Shown here in pieces: positions 1 to 8,930 of a DNA stretch of 64,000 bases; position 1 is the first letter of the stretch; each line of letters begins with the position of its first letter. The stretch spans positions 248,001 through 312,000 of the forward strand of contig NZ_JACYXJ010000007.1 in assembly GCF_014842925.1 (NCBI RefSeq). The letters run 5' to 3'. Position numbers and translations under genes: made by a program. Under the pieces are notes generated by a model. It worked only from the letters and a program-made list of their open reading frames with translations. It did no database searches and was not told the origin of the DNA. Origin of the DNA: Roseibium polysiphoniae. GTDB lineage: Bacteria > Pseudomonadota > Alphaproteobacteria > Rhizobiales > Stappiaceae.

Positions 1-1457
1 AGATTGCCGTGTTCGATCGCGTTGGCCAACAACTCCCATATTCCCGTACTAACCGCATCCGGCTCCGGATATTGCGCTGCCAGTTCCTTGGTGAGTTCCT
101 CGGCATCCTGCATGGTCCGAATGACGAAAGTGTCCTGGGAAACCACAGCGCTTGCCACCGGCTCATCAGCCTTTTCACTAACGAGGTGTATCTGGCTGCA
201 ATCTCCCTGCTCATCGCGTACGCGCTTGACCTTCACATGCTCGAGGAAAACCAAGGTCAGATCATCGTCCAGCCCCTCCGGCGCCACGGCAGCAAGATCG
301 CCGACGAGCGCGAGCGGGCGCTTTGACAACTTCACGTCGGTGAGCTCGTCAAGCCGGTCGATCAGGGGATCCATGTCGTAAAGCGGGGTCTCAGCCGAAG
401 GTGTTTCGGTCAGGGCATCACTGTAGGCAAACAGGCAACTTCCAACGGGAAATGGCAGCCGGATCTGGTCGAAAACGACGCCCTCGGAGATGCCCAAGGG
501 TATCCCACCAATGGAGGCCACTTCATTGCGCCCATCCGTTTCAAGGATTGGCTGTGGTGCTCCAGCCGAGGCAAGATCGATCGTACTTTCGCGAAAATCA
601 ACATCGCAGCACAGCATGGTTGCGAACTGCCCAACGGGAAGCACCTCGCACAGGAAATCATTGACGGTCGCAAGCCAATCACCAGGACCTCGACGATCAT
701 CCTTCAAGGAGGTCCGCAGAAATGTGTTGAGCCGGAAGGTGTTCAGCGCCGACTTGACGCCGTGGCCCGTGAAGTCCGCATTCCATATTCTGATGCGGTG
801 ATCATCGAGCCTCTCTGCCCCCCAGATATCGCCTGCAAGCCCCTGACAAGGCTGGCTGTGCCAGGCAAATTTCACCGGAAATTCCTGCTCCATTGCATCG
901 ATCGTCTGGTCGGCCGGCAGAAGCTCCATCTGCATCGCCTTGGCCGAGTTCAATTCCTCATGCATTTGGCGGCGATAGGTCTTGAGGCTTTCAATCAGCC
1001 GGAGACGTTCCAGATGCACGCGTATCCGGCTCAGAAGTTCGCGCGCATTGATTGGCTTGTTGATCAGATCCGAAGCACCCGCTTCAAAAACATCGCCGCG
1101 CAACGCCGGGGTGTCGGACGACGTCTGAACAATGATCGGCGTTTCCTGAAAGGCCGCGTCCTCACGTAGCTCCCGGCACAGATCGAAGCCTGTTTTCACC
1201 GGCATGAAAAGGTCAGTAATAATGACCTCGGGCAGCCACTCGCGTGCAACGCGAAGCCCTTCTTCGCCGTCTGTTGCCAACTTGACGTTGGTAAATCCAT
1301 GATTGGCCAGGATGGCGTTGATGGTCTTGCGGGCAAAGCGGCTGTCGTCGATCAACAGGAGACGCGCGCTTGCCAGCGTCCCCAATTCCAGAAGTCCGCT
1401 TCCCGGAGCGGGACCAGGATCTGTAAAGTCAGAGCTTGTCAGAGCCGTTCCGACCAT
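1..1457 (-). CDS. Response regulator with PP2C/SpoIIE phosphatase and C-terminal HATPase (partial, runs off the window)
   Basis: The N-terminus is complete: ATG at 1457 behind GGGAGGGAGG. A receiver domain (about residues 30-150) shows the DD pair (LLLIDDSRFARK), the phospho-acceptor Asp in IITDLFMP and the Lys in LINKPINA. A coiled linker follows, then a PP2C/SpoIIE-type phosphatase (about 170-390) with ADFTGHG and DDDLTLV metal-binding motifs. The visible end (WELLANAIEHGNL) is the N-box of a GHKL anti-sigma-like ATPase, and the frame is open at base 1. Proteins of this build dephosphorylate STAS anti-sigma antagonists, so the STAS protein encoded just upstream is the likely substrate. That partnership is inferred from gene order. 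It is the last gene seen in the che operon. Confidence 0.88.
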   Translation of the reverse strand, partial: MVGTALTSSDFTDPGPAPGSGLLELGTLASARLLLIDDSRFARKTINAILANHGFTNVKLATDGEEGLRVAREWLPEVIITDLFMPVKTGFDLCRELREDAAFQETPIIVQTSSDTPALRGDVFEAGASDLINKPINARELLSRIRVHLERLRLIESLKTYRRQMHEELNSAKAMQMELLPADQTIDAMEQEFPVKFAWHSQPCQGLAGDIWGAERLDDHRIRIWNADFTGHGVKSALNTFRLNTFLRTSLKDDRRGPGDWLATVNDFLCEVLPVGQFATMLCCDVDFRESTIDLASAGAPQPILETDGRNEVASIGGIPLGISEGVVFDQIRLPFPVGSCLFAYSDALTETPSAETPLYDMDPLIDRLDELTDVKLSKRPLALVGDLAAVAPEGLDDDLTLVFLEHVKVKRVRDEQGDCSQIHLVSEKADEPVASAVVSQDTFVIRTMQDAEELTKELAAQYPEPDAVSTGIWELLANAIEHGN

Positions 1458-1482
1458 CGTCCTCCCTCCCTACTCCCAAAGC

Positions 1483-1788
1483 CTAGTCAGTGATCGTCAT
1501 CAGCTGGTCGAAGCGAGAGAGCTCCAGAATTTTGCGAACCTGCCCCTTGGCGCCGCTCAAGGTCAGCGCCCATCCATTTTTCTTGCCAGCGTCGGACGCG
1601 ATAACAAGCATTCCAAGCCCGGCGGAATCGATGGATGTGAGGTCGGACAGTTCAAAAACGCAGTTCTTGACGTTGGCCTCAGTCATGTCATCGACCAATG
1701 TGCGGAAGGCACCATTGTCCTGATACTGCAACTGACCGCTGATAAAGGCCGTGTATTGCGTTCCATTGCATTCGGTTCTCAAATTCAT
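1483..1788 (-). CDS. STAS-domain anti-sigma factor antagonist
   Basis: A 101-residue single-domain protein with a strong Shine-Dalgarno (AGGAG, spacing about 6). The motif SIDSAGLGML (Ser55) matches the phosphorylatable Ser of SpoIIAA/RsbV-type antagonists. It lies 25 bp upstream of the REC-PP2C-HATPase gene, and such pairs form partner-switching modules: kinase-like ATPase, STAS antagonist and PP2C phosphatase. Here the pair is embedded in a chemosensory operon, so it probably carries signal from CheA/CheY to an output other than, or as well as, the flagellar motor. The final target (sigma factor, cyclase or other) is not visible. Confidence 0.85.
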   Translation of the reverse strand: MNLRTECNGTQYTAFISGQLQYQDNGAFRTLVDDMTEANVKNCVFELSDLTSIDSAGLGMLVIASDAGKKNGWALTLSGAKGQVRKILELSRFDQLMTITD

Positions 1789-1797
1789 TGGGATCTC

Positions 1798-3063
1798 CTA
1801 AAACAATTCGATGTCGTCATCATCAGATCCGGATGCATCGTCAGCTGTGGCACTTGCAGTTTCGGCGGACACAATGCCGAATTCTGCCTCATACGCGGAC
1901 TTCAACGTTCCCAGTTTGAAGATGTTTGCGATTTCGCTCGCGAGGGCCTGTCGAAACTCAAGGCTCGTACCTTCAAGCGAGACGGCCGTTCCCGGCAGGG
2001 TTTCCCCTGAAACCGCCAGCATCTTCAATATGGCGTCGCATACGCCTTCGAGCCGTTGTTTGGCTCGATCCTGAAACTGCAGCTCGACAATAGACGCGCC
2101 GATCTCCATTTCCATTTTCTGACTTGCTTCGGCGCTCCGCTTAAGAGTACCAGCGAGTTGGGCATTCTTGTCAACAAAGCCCTTGGTCATGACCTTCAAG
2201 CGTTCATGCGCCGCTATATTGTCTTCTGACATATCAACGGTCGCGATTTCCTTAATGATGGAATAGCCACCATCAAGGCCTGCGGTGACCCGGCTGGTCT
2301 GATCCCGCAGATCCGAAGACAGATCGTTGACCGACGTCGCGAGGCTGCGCACCTCTTCGGCCACCACGGCGAAGCCCTTGCCCGCCTCACCGGCCCGCGC
2401 GGCTTCGATCTTGGCATTCAGGGCAAGCAGGTTGGTCTGACGGTTGATCCGCTCGATCTCGTTGATGCTCTCCTGCATGTTTTCAAGAACCTTGAAGATG
2501 TCATCGAGCGTGTAGGACATCTTCACGCCACGCGAGGACAGGAAGACCACCTTCTTGAAGAAGTCCTCCATCGTGTCAGAGAGGTCTTTTGCCAACTCGC
2601 TGATCGGAACATCGTTCTCTTCGACCGCGATGTGCTGGACGTCGTAAGCCATGGTGTCGACGACACCGCTCTGCTCTCGCGAGGCAACCGCCATGCTCCG
2701 GAAACGCTCCGTCAGAGACGAGGTGTTCTCCTCGACATACTCGGAGACACTGCCGATTTCCTTGATCAAGAATTCCAGCGTCTGCTGCTGGACCGACCGT
2801 TGATCCTCAAGCCGGCCCAACACCTCGCTCTCGCCCAACTCAAGAGAGAAGGCATGCAACTGCTCGCCGCCCGTCGAAGCGATCTCCGACCTCGGCTCGT
2901 GCGTCTCCCCCTCGAAGAGGTCTCCATCCACGTCCTCAATTGATGCGACGTCTTCGGCCTTTTCACTCGCTACCATGGCGGCCTCCATTCTCGGGTCTTT
3001 CCAAATCGGCTTGAACACAGGATCAGATACGAACTGCCTGCCTGCCGTCCTTTGCACATTCAT
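1798..3063 (-). CDS. Soluble methyl-accepting chemotaxis-like protein with CheZ-like DxxxQ helix
   Basis: A 421-residue protein with no signal peptide or membrane segment. Residues 204-242 carry the receptor hairpin signature ([19 protein letters not shown] then [14 protein letters not shown]), the tip that binds CheA/CheW. After the descending helix, residues 326-339 read [15 protein letters not shown]332 and Q336 have the D-x-x-x-Q spacing of the CheZ active helix. The acidic C-terminus ends DDIELF; CheD from the same operon also ends IELF. The listed ATG overlaps the end of cheB by 41 bp. A second ATG at 2988 behind GGAAAG would remove the overlap, so the start is uncertain. No chemoreceptor sensing domain is present. 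It could be a cytoplasmic receptor, an adaptor or a CheY-P phosphatase. Confidence 0.8.
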   Translation of the reverse strand: MNVQRTAGRQFVSDPVFKPIWKDPRMEAAMVASEKAEDVASIEDVDGDLFEGETHEPRSEIASTGGEQLHAFSLELGESEVLGRLEDQRSVQQQTLEFLIKEIGSVSEYVEENTSSLTERFRSMAVASREQSGVVDTMAYDVQHIAVEENDVPISELAKDLSDTMEDFFKKVVFLSSRGVKMSYTLDDIFKVLENMQESINEIERINRQTNLLALNAKIEAARAGEAGKGFAVVAEEVRSLATSVNDLSSDLRDQTSRVTAGLDGGYSIIKEIATVDMSEDNIAAHERLKVMTKGFVDKNAQLAGTLKRSAEASQKMEMEIGASIVELQFQDRAKQRLEGVCDAILKMLAVSGETLPGTAVSLEGTSLEFRQALASEIANIFKLGTLKSAYEAEFGIVSAETASATADDASGSDDDDIELF

Positions 3064-4087
3064 TCAAAAGAGTTTCCGCGACTTCGCCGAGGGGGACCTG
3101 GCGCTCGACGGCACCCAGCTCCTGCGCAGCGCGCGGCATGCCATAGACAATGCAAGTCGCCTCGTCCTGACCTATGGTGTTGCCGCCGGCATCTCGAATT
3201 GCCTTTAGTCCTTCGGCACCATCCCGGCCCATGCCTGTCAGCAACACACCGACTGCATTCACGCCGATGTTTTCTGCTGCGGACCGGAAGAGAACGTCGA
3301 CGGAGGGGCAGTGACCACTGACAAGCGTGTTGCCGTCAACCTTGCAGACGTAGTTGGCGCCGGAGCGCTGGATGCTCAAATGCGTCCCACCCGGTGCCAG
3401 ATAGGCATGTCCGGGAAGCATTCTCTCGCCGCCGTGCGCCTCGGCAATCCTGATGGCGCACATGCGGTTGAGCCTGGCCGCGAACTTCGGCGTGAAGCTT
3501 TGTGGCATGTGCTGGGTGATCGCAATTGCCGGCGCGTCGCCCGGAAGGCTGCGCAGAACCTGTGCAAGCGCTTCAACACCTCCGGTGGAGGCCCCGATGC
3601 AGACCACCCGCTCTGTGGTCTTGTAGTGCGATGAGACCGGGCGCGCCGTCTGCGGAGGCGTATGGCTTCGACGAGCCCTGACGCGCGCCGATGCAGCGGC
3701 TTTGACCTTGGCGGTAATCTCGCTGCGAAGGTGCTGAAATGAATCTTTCAGATCAAGTGTCGGTTTCCCGACGATATCTACAGCGCCCAGTTCCAGAGCC
3801 CGGAAAGCTGCATCTGCACCCTTTTGGGTCAACGACGACACCATCACAACGGGCATGGGGCGCAAGGTCATGATCTTTTCAAGAAAGTGAAGACCGTCCA
3901 TGCGCGGCATCTCCACATCCAGCGTCACAACATCCGGATTAAGCTCCTTGATCAATTTCCGCGCGAAGATCGGGTCGGAAGCCGTTCCCACAACATTTAT
4001 TGCCGGGTCGGACGACAGCATTTCCGTCAGCATCTGGCGAACCAGCGCGCTGTCATCGACTATCAGAACCTTTATCTCTCGGGACAT
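3023..4087 (-). CDS. cheB: Chemotaxis response regulator protein-glutamate methylesterase CheB
   Basis: CheB removes methyl groups from, and deamidates, receptor glutamates to reset the array. The N-terminal receiver has [11 protein letters not shown] and the phospho-acceptor Asp57 in [12 protein letters not shown]. The C-terminal methylesterase shows the Ser of [12 protein letters not shown], the His of ITQHMP and the Asp region [12 protein letters not shown]. The start was set at ATG 4087 (SREIKVLIV), with AGG eight bases upstream; an ATG at 4093 has its AGG too close. The length (354 aa) is normal. It lies directly downstream of cheD and just upstream of the soluble receptor-like gene. CheA phosphorylation is expected to activate it. 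Confidence 0.95.
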   Translation of the reverse strand: MSREIKVLIVDDSALVRQMLTEMLSSDPAINVVGTASDPIFARKLIKELNPDVVTLDVEMPRMDGLHFLEKIMTLRPMPVVMVSSLTQKGADAAFRALELGAVDIVGKPTLDLKDSFQHLRSEITAKVKAAASARVRARRSHTPPQTARPVSSHYKTTERVVCIGASTGGVEALAQVLRSLPGDAPAIAITQHMPQSFTPKFAARLNRMCAIRIAEAHGGERMLPGHAYLAPGGTHLSIQRSGANYVCKVDGNTLVSGHCPSVDVLFRSAAENIGVNAVGVLLTGMGRDGAEGLKAIRDAGGNTIGQDEATCIVYGMPRAAQELGAVERQVPLGEVAETLLNECAKDGRQAVRI

Positions 4088-4101
4088 GGTCATGACCTGC
4101 T

Positions 4102-4722
4102 TCAAAAGAGTTCGATCGAACCGGACGCGGTTTCGGTCTTCAGGGTTTCGGCGTAGTTCAGTTCTTCACTCGCAACACGTGCTTCCTGATTGGTGCGGAT
4201 ATAAAGCTGGCGAACGACGCCCGTGGACGGGCGGTAGTAGATCCTCCGGCCGTGATTTCCACCAACATCCGATGCCGACACGGCTAGCCCTTCCGTGCGC
4301 AGATACTGCCTCACGAAGTCGACATTCTTGGTTCCGACACGGGCCGAATGAAATCCGAGGTTCGCGCCACCAAAGATCTTGATCTCGAGTTCCTGCCGGG
4401 AGCAGCCGCTCTTCAGGACCATGTTGATCAGAGCTTCCATCGCGAAATTGCCGTATCGCAGGGCAGCGCTTGCTCCGTTCCATTGGCCGGTATCACTTTG
4501 AGGCAGCATGAAGTGGTTCATGCCGCCAAAGCCGGTTCTCGGATTTCGGATGCAAGCCGAAATGCAAGAGCCGAGAATTGTCACAAGCGTTTGCTCCGGC
4601 TCAGAGACCGTTCTTGTGTCCCCTGGAAGGACCCGGACCTTGTGGTAAAGCGCGGTCTGTTCGATCTGAGCATCAGCTGGAAAACGCTGGCCAGAGCGCG
4701 CGAGGGACGCCGCTGTTCTCAC
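4102..4722 (-). CDS. cheD: Chemoreceptor glutamine deamidase CheD
   Basis: CheD deamidates Gln to Glu in receptors and can bind CheC-type phosphatases. Catalytic features are visible: the Cys in LGSCISACIRN and the His in GGMNHFMLP. The open frame could begin at 4812, but the likely start is the GTG at 4722. Its GTGA overlaps the cheR stop codon and AAAGG lies 7 bp upstream, giving 206 aa and translational coupling to cheR. The C-terminus ends GSIELF, nearly the same tail as the soluble receptor-like protein. No cheC is visible in the window. Confidence 0.92.
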   Translation of the reverse strand: MRTAASLARSGQRFPADAQIEQTALYHKVRVLPGDTRTVSEPEQTLVTILGSCISACIRNPRTGFGGMNHFMLPQSDTGQWNGASAALRYGNFAMEALINMVLKSGCSRQELEIKIFGGANLGFHSARVGTKNVDFVRQYLRTEGLAVSASDVGGNHGRRIYYRPSTGVVRQLYIRTNQEARVASEELNYAETLKTETASGSIELF

Positions 4723-5570
4723 CGGAGGGCCTTTCGATAGATGGTTTTGCCCATCGGGATCAGCTGGTCCCGTTGCTCCAGAATCGTTTCCGAGTGCCCG
4801 ATATAAAGCCATCCTCCCGGCGCCAGGCAGCTGTGAAACCGGTTCAGCAAACGGTCCTTCGTGGGGCCATCGAAGTAGATCATCACATTCCGGCAGAAGA
4901 TCGCGTCGAATTTCCCCTTCATCGGCCAGTCGTGAAGGAGGTTGAGTTGCTTGAAAGTTATCAGATCCCGCAGTCCCTGCTTGATGGTCATCTCATTCCT
5001 GCTGCGATCCTGAATTGTCCATTTCGCAAGCCGAGCCTTGGAAAGACCTTCCGCGTCTCGAAGCCTGTAACGTCCAGCTGTTGCATTGGCGACCATGGAG
5101 GTATCCAGATCGGTCGCCAAAATTCGGAAGTTATAGGCCGAAAGCCGTGTGAGGCTCTCTGCCATGGTCATTGCGACGGAGTACGGCTCTTCACCTGATG
5201 AACATCCGGCTGACCAGATCCTGATGCGCGAGGCGGTTGGAGCGTTTCCAAACTGCTCCGACATTTTTTCCGCCAGATGATCGAAGTGATGGGGCTCGCG
5301 AAAGAAGCGGGTCAAATTGGTGGTGATTGCATTGATGAACATGCCCATTTCATCCTCGGAGTCTCCGCTCTCGAGAAAACTGCAATAGGCTTCAAAGCTC
5401 TCAAGACGCAACGCTCTCAGGCGCCGGGCCAGGCGCGAGTAGACCATGTTCTTCTTATGATCAGCGAGAACGATCCCAGTCTTCGTCTTGACCAGGTCCG
5501 CAATGTAGCGGAATTCCTGCTCGTTGAAGCTGAACTCTCTATCGGCGTCTTGGGCAGCGGCGGCTAACAT
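4719..5570 (-). CDS. cheR: Chemotaxis protein methyltransferase CheR
   Basis: CheR is an S-adenosylmethionine-dependent methyltransferase that methylates receptor glutamates. The SAM-binding motif I is clear (IWSAGCSSGEEPYS), followed by FRILATDLDTSM and the FDAIFCRNVMIYF block typical of CheR. The small N-terminal helical domain (about residues 10-90) is present. Length is about 283 aa. The start was placed at ATG 5570, since the frame's first codon at 5576 is TTG. It stops inside the cheD start (GTGA overlap). The transmembrane receptor upstream ends in a xWxxF pentapeptide that could tether this enzyme. Confidence 0.94.
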   Translation of the reverse strand: MLAAAAQDADREFSFNEQEFRYIADLVKTKTGIVLADHKKNMVYSRLARRLRALRLESFEAYCSFLESGDSEDEMGMFINAITTNLTRFFREPHHFDHLAEKMSEQFGNAPTASRIRIWSAGCSSGEEPYSVAMTMAESLTRLSAYNFRILATDLDTSMVANATAGRYRLRDAEGLSKARLAKWTIQDRSRNEMTIKQGLRDLITFKQLNLLHDWPMKGKFDAIFCRNVMIYFDGPTKDRLLNRFHSCLAPGGWLYIGHSETILEQRDQLIPMGKTIYRKALR

Positions 5571-5629
5571 GATCAATCACTCGCAATCCTGCGGCGGGCG
5601 CATTGCACCCGCCGCGGCGTGAAGAGGGC

Positions 5630-8350
5630 CTAGAACTCTTTCCAGTCGTCATCCGCGTTGATCGCGACCGCGAGATTTTCCTGGAGGGCAACCGCTCCCG
5701 CTCGCGCGGGCCGGCCATATGCGGCGGCGCTTCCGCCAAGCGTGGCGACATTGCCGCCGGCTGACGCAACCTGAGGCGCCGCGTTGAGCATGGCGGCATC
5801 CGTCTTGAAGAACGCCATGCGCTGGCTCATGTTCTCGGCTTGGCTTTGAAGCATGCGGCAGGCCGCTGCATTTTCCTCGACCAAGGAGGAGTTCTGCTGG
5901 GTCATTTCATCCATCTGGCTCACCGCCTTGTTGATTTCCTCAACGCCGGTCGCCTGCTCGCGACTGGCCGCGGCAATTTCCGAGACGATATCCGCCACCT
6001 TCTTCACCGACGTAACGATCTCACTGAGCGTTTCGCCAGTGTTGTTCACCAGATCAACGCCATCGGTCACCTGTCCGCCGCTTTCGACGATCAGGTCCTT
6101 GATGTCCTTCGCCGCTTCCGAAGAGCGCTGTGCGAGAGAGCGAACCTCGGAGGCCACGACCGCAAAGCCCTTGCCGGCATCGCCCGCACGCGCTGCCTCT
6201 ACCGCGGCGTTCAAGGCAAGCAGGTTGGTCTGGAAGGCGATTTCATCAATCACGCCAATGATGTCGGAGATCTTCTGCGAGGACGATTCAATCCGGCTCA
6301 TCGCATCGACCGCTTTGGTGACAACATCACCGCCGTGCGTTGCCACCTGGTTCGCAGTTGCAACGAGTTGATCAGCCTGCTGCGCGTTTTCCGCGTTCTG
6401 ACGGATCGTCGCGGCCATTTCTTCCATGGAGGCCGATGTTTCCTCCAGATTGGACGCTTGCTGCTCGGTCCGCTCCGAAAGGTCTGTCGTCCCCGACGTG
6501 ATTTCGGCCGAAGCGTTGCTGACTTCACCAGCCCCCGTTGCAACTTCCGAAACGATCTCCGCCAAACGGATTGCCGTGTCGTTCAGATTGTTTTTCAGCT
6601 CGTCGAACATGCCAGAATATGGCGTGGTCACGCGGGTGGTGAGATCACCTTGTGACAGAAGCCGAAGCTTGCCATTCACGTCATCGAGCGCATTTGCAGT
6701 TGTCTCGCACAGTTCGTTGATCGAGGTGCTCAGGCGAAGCATAAAGTCTTGCTTGCCCTCGAGCGGCAGCTTCTCGCGGAAGTTTCCGTTGGCCGCCGCA
6801 TCAACCACCGTGGAAATCTCACTCTCAACGCGACGCTCTTCGGTGACATCGGTCCACTCGACAACCGCACCCAGACGATTTCCATTCGCATCCAGGACAG
6901 GGTTGGCAATCAGGCCGAAATCGCGACTGCCGACCTTGATTTCAGTCTCAAGCGTCTGATTAAGCGAAGCCAGGATGTTGCGTTGATGTGCCGGGTTCTT
7001 GTGGAAGATGTCGATATTGGTTCCAACCAGCTCGTCTGCTGCAAAACCTGGGAACACCTCGCGCAAGTCTTTTTCGGCATTGCGCATCATCTTCGAGACT
7101 GACTTGTTCAGATAGGCGATGTTGCCATCCATATCGGCCAGCATGATGTTGGTCGTACAATTGTCCAGCGCGACCTTGATCCGGGTATTCACGCCGAGAA
7201 GCAGTTCGGAATCGTTGGCTGCCTTGCGGAAATTCTCCAGTTCACGTGCCAGCTGGCCGACTTCATCAGAGCGATCCTGATACGCCACGTCCAGATCAAG
7301 CGCGCCATTGGAAAGCTCGACCATCTGATCGCTCAGATCCGTGAGCGGCTTGACGATGCCGCGAATGACCAGGCGGGCGAAAAGCACACACATCACGAGG
7401 GCAAGCACCGACGAACCTGCGTTGATCAGGAAGGTCGTGAAGGTCGAGGTTTCGACGCCGTGAGCGATTTGTTTTTCTTCGTCGCTCAACGCGGACATGA
7501 TGTTTTCGAAGTCTTCTTCGATGTGTCCCGCCGTCGACACCATGTCGTTCTCAATCAGCGCGTGAAGCTCTTCTGCGAGTTGAACGATCTTGGTAAGCGT
7601 CTCGGAATATGCGGCCGCCTTGCCCGAAATCTCCGCGGCCCGCGACGACACGCCCGGGATTGAGGAATTGGCAAGCGAGGCGATCAAAACTTCGCTCTTG
7701 GCAAGCGATTGTTCCGCCTTTTCGACGCCGTCGCTTTTGCCGGATGAAATCACCTGGTTTGCAATCAGGCGCCCTTTCATCAACTGCTCCATGAGCGCCG
7801 CCGATTGGGAGATCGCATTGGAGTTTGTGCTCCGGATCGCGGCTGTCTCGACGTCGTGAATGACTTTCTCAAGCTCTTCGCCAAGCGGTTTCAGAGTCTC
7901 CAGGAACAACACCTGCTCTTCTTGCTTGAGATGGCTTGCCTTCTCATAGAGCTCATGAAATTCGAGCGTGTCGGTTTCGACTTTGGCCAGTCCCTCGTGA
8001 TGGCGCGCGCTCACATGACCCTTGGTTTCGCCAAGCTGTTTTTCAAATACGACAAGCTTTTCAGGCACCGGGGAGGAGCTGCCATCCAATGCGCCCAGGA
8101 GATACTCGCGTGCGTCGGCTTTCAGAACCAGGAAGTTCTGGAGCAAATGCGCCATCTCGTATTCGGCGGCAAATGCCTTCTCGACCTCTGCGAAGGACTG
8201 ATTTGTCCGAGAGTAAGACAGGAATGACAGGCCAGCGATCAACAGGATCGTGACAGTCAAGATGCTCGAAAAGATCAGAACTTTCTTTTTGACCGAAAAG
8301 CCACCGCTGCGTTGCGGGGCAATTTGGGCCGTCTCATCGGTGGTCTGCAT
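5630..8350 (-). CDS. Methyl-accepting chemotaxis protein with helical sensing, HAMP and PAS domains
   Basis: About 906 aa from ATG 8350, which has AGGAGAG at good spacing. The frame extends to 8410 next to the cheW stop but without a better ribosome site. Order: short cytoplasmic N-terminus, TM1 (about 23-45), a long mainly helical periplasmic domain (about 46-300), TM2 (about 304-330), HAMP, a PAS domain (about 390-505; [17 protein letters not shown]), a second HAMP-like segment, then the signalling hairpin ([20 protein letters not shown]). The last residues are DWKEF, matching the xWxxF CheR/CheB-docking pentapeptide. The ligand cannot be told from sequence; the PAS could hold a cofactor. 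Confidence 0.93.
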   Translation of the reverse strand: MQTTDETAQIAPQRSGGFSVKKKVLIFSSILTVTILLIAGLSFLSYSRTNQSFAEVEKAFAAEYEMAHLLQNFLVLKADAREYLLGALDGSSSPVPEKLVVFEKQLGETKGHVSARHHEGLAKVETDTLEFHELYEKASHLKQEEQVLFLETLKPLGEELEKVIHDVETAAIRSTNSNAISQSAALMEQLMKGRLIANQVISSGKSDGVEKAEQSLAKSEVLIASLANSSIPGVSSRAAEISGKAAAYSETLTKIVQLAEELHALIENDMVSTAGHIEEDFENIMSALSDEEKQIAHGVETSTFTTFLINAGSSVLALVMCVLFARLVIRGIVKPLTDLSDQMVELSNGALDLDVAYQDRSDEVGQLARELENFRKAANDSELLLGVNTRIKVALDNCTTNIMLADMDGNIAYLNKSVSKMMRNAEKDLREVFPGFAADELVGTNIDIFHKNPAHQRNILASLNQTLETEIKVGSRDFGLIANPVLDANGNRLGAVVEWTDVTEERRVESEISTVVDAAANGNFREKLPLEGKQDFMLRLSTSINELCETTANALDDVNGKLRLLSQGDLTTRVTTPYSGMFDELKNNLNDTAIRLAEIVSEVATGAGEVSNASAEITSGTTDLSERTEQQASNLEETSASMEEMAATIRQNAENAQQADQLVATANQVATHGGDVVTKAVDAMSRIESSSQKISDIIGVIDEIAFQTNLLALNAAVEAARAGDAGKGFAVVASEVRSLAQRSSEAAKDIKDLIVESGGQVTDGVDLVNNTGETLSEIVTSVKKVADIVSEIAAASREQATGVEEINKAVSQMDEMTQQNSSLVEENAAACRMLQSQAENMSQRMAFFKTDAAMLNAAPQVASAGGNVATLGGSAAAYGRPARAGAVALQENLAVAINADDDWKEF

Positions 8351-8409
8351 TTTTCTCTCCTGGAAAGCTTCAGAACCGGTCTGGCGTCGGTTGCTATAAT
8401 GGGATTGCA

Positions 8410-8913
8410 TCAGCGGAAGAGTTCCTGAAGGCCAAGAACCACCACCATTCCATGGTCGGCGTTGATGATCCCGGACAGATAGTCCTCGCCCTCGGAACGG
8501 TCAGCATCGGGTACGGTTTTGATCTCTTCGGGTTCCACCGTGAGGATGTCTGAGACAGCATCGACAAGGATGCCGAAGGTGCGTTCGGCAACGTTGGCGA
8601 TGATGACCACATGCATGGGCGTGGCCTCTGTCAGCCCCTGTCCAAATCGGCTGCGAAGATCGAGGATAGGTACGATCGCGCCACGAAGGTTCAGAACGCC
8701 GAGAACGTGCGGCGGCTGGTTTGGCAGGGGCGTGGCATCGGTCCATCCCTTGATCTCGCGGACCGCCATGATGTCGATCGCATATTCATCTTCGCCGAGG
8801 CGAAAACTGATGAACTGGCAAGAGGTCGGCGACGCAACAATTTCACTTGCTGCCGTCTCTGACCCTTTGACAGCCGGATTTGAATCCTGTGCCTGAAGCA
8901 TGTTTGCTTGCAT
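8410..8913 (-). CDS. cheW: Chemotaxis coupling protein CheW
   Basis: A single CheW-like SH3 domain linking CheA to receptors. Typical blocks are [35 protein letters not shown] and [11 protein letters not shown]. The frame opens at 8934 with ATGA overlapping the cheA stop. The ATG at 8913 has a much better ribosome site (GGATGGGGGAC), giving 167 aa with a disordered N-terminal 30 residues. It sits between cheA and the transmembrane receptor gene. Confidence 0.93.
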   Translation of the reverse strand: MQANMLQAQDSNPAVKGSETAASEIVASPTSCQFISFRLGEDEYAIDIMAVREIKGWTDATPLPNQPPHVLGVLNLRGAIVPILDLRSRFGQGLTEATPMHVVIIANVAERTFGILVDAVSDILTVEPEEIKTVPDADRSEGEDYLSGIINADHGMVVVLGLQELFR

Positions 8914-8930
8914 GATTTCGTCCCCCATCC

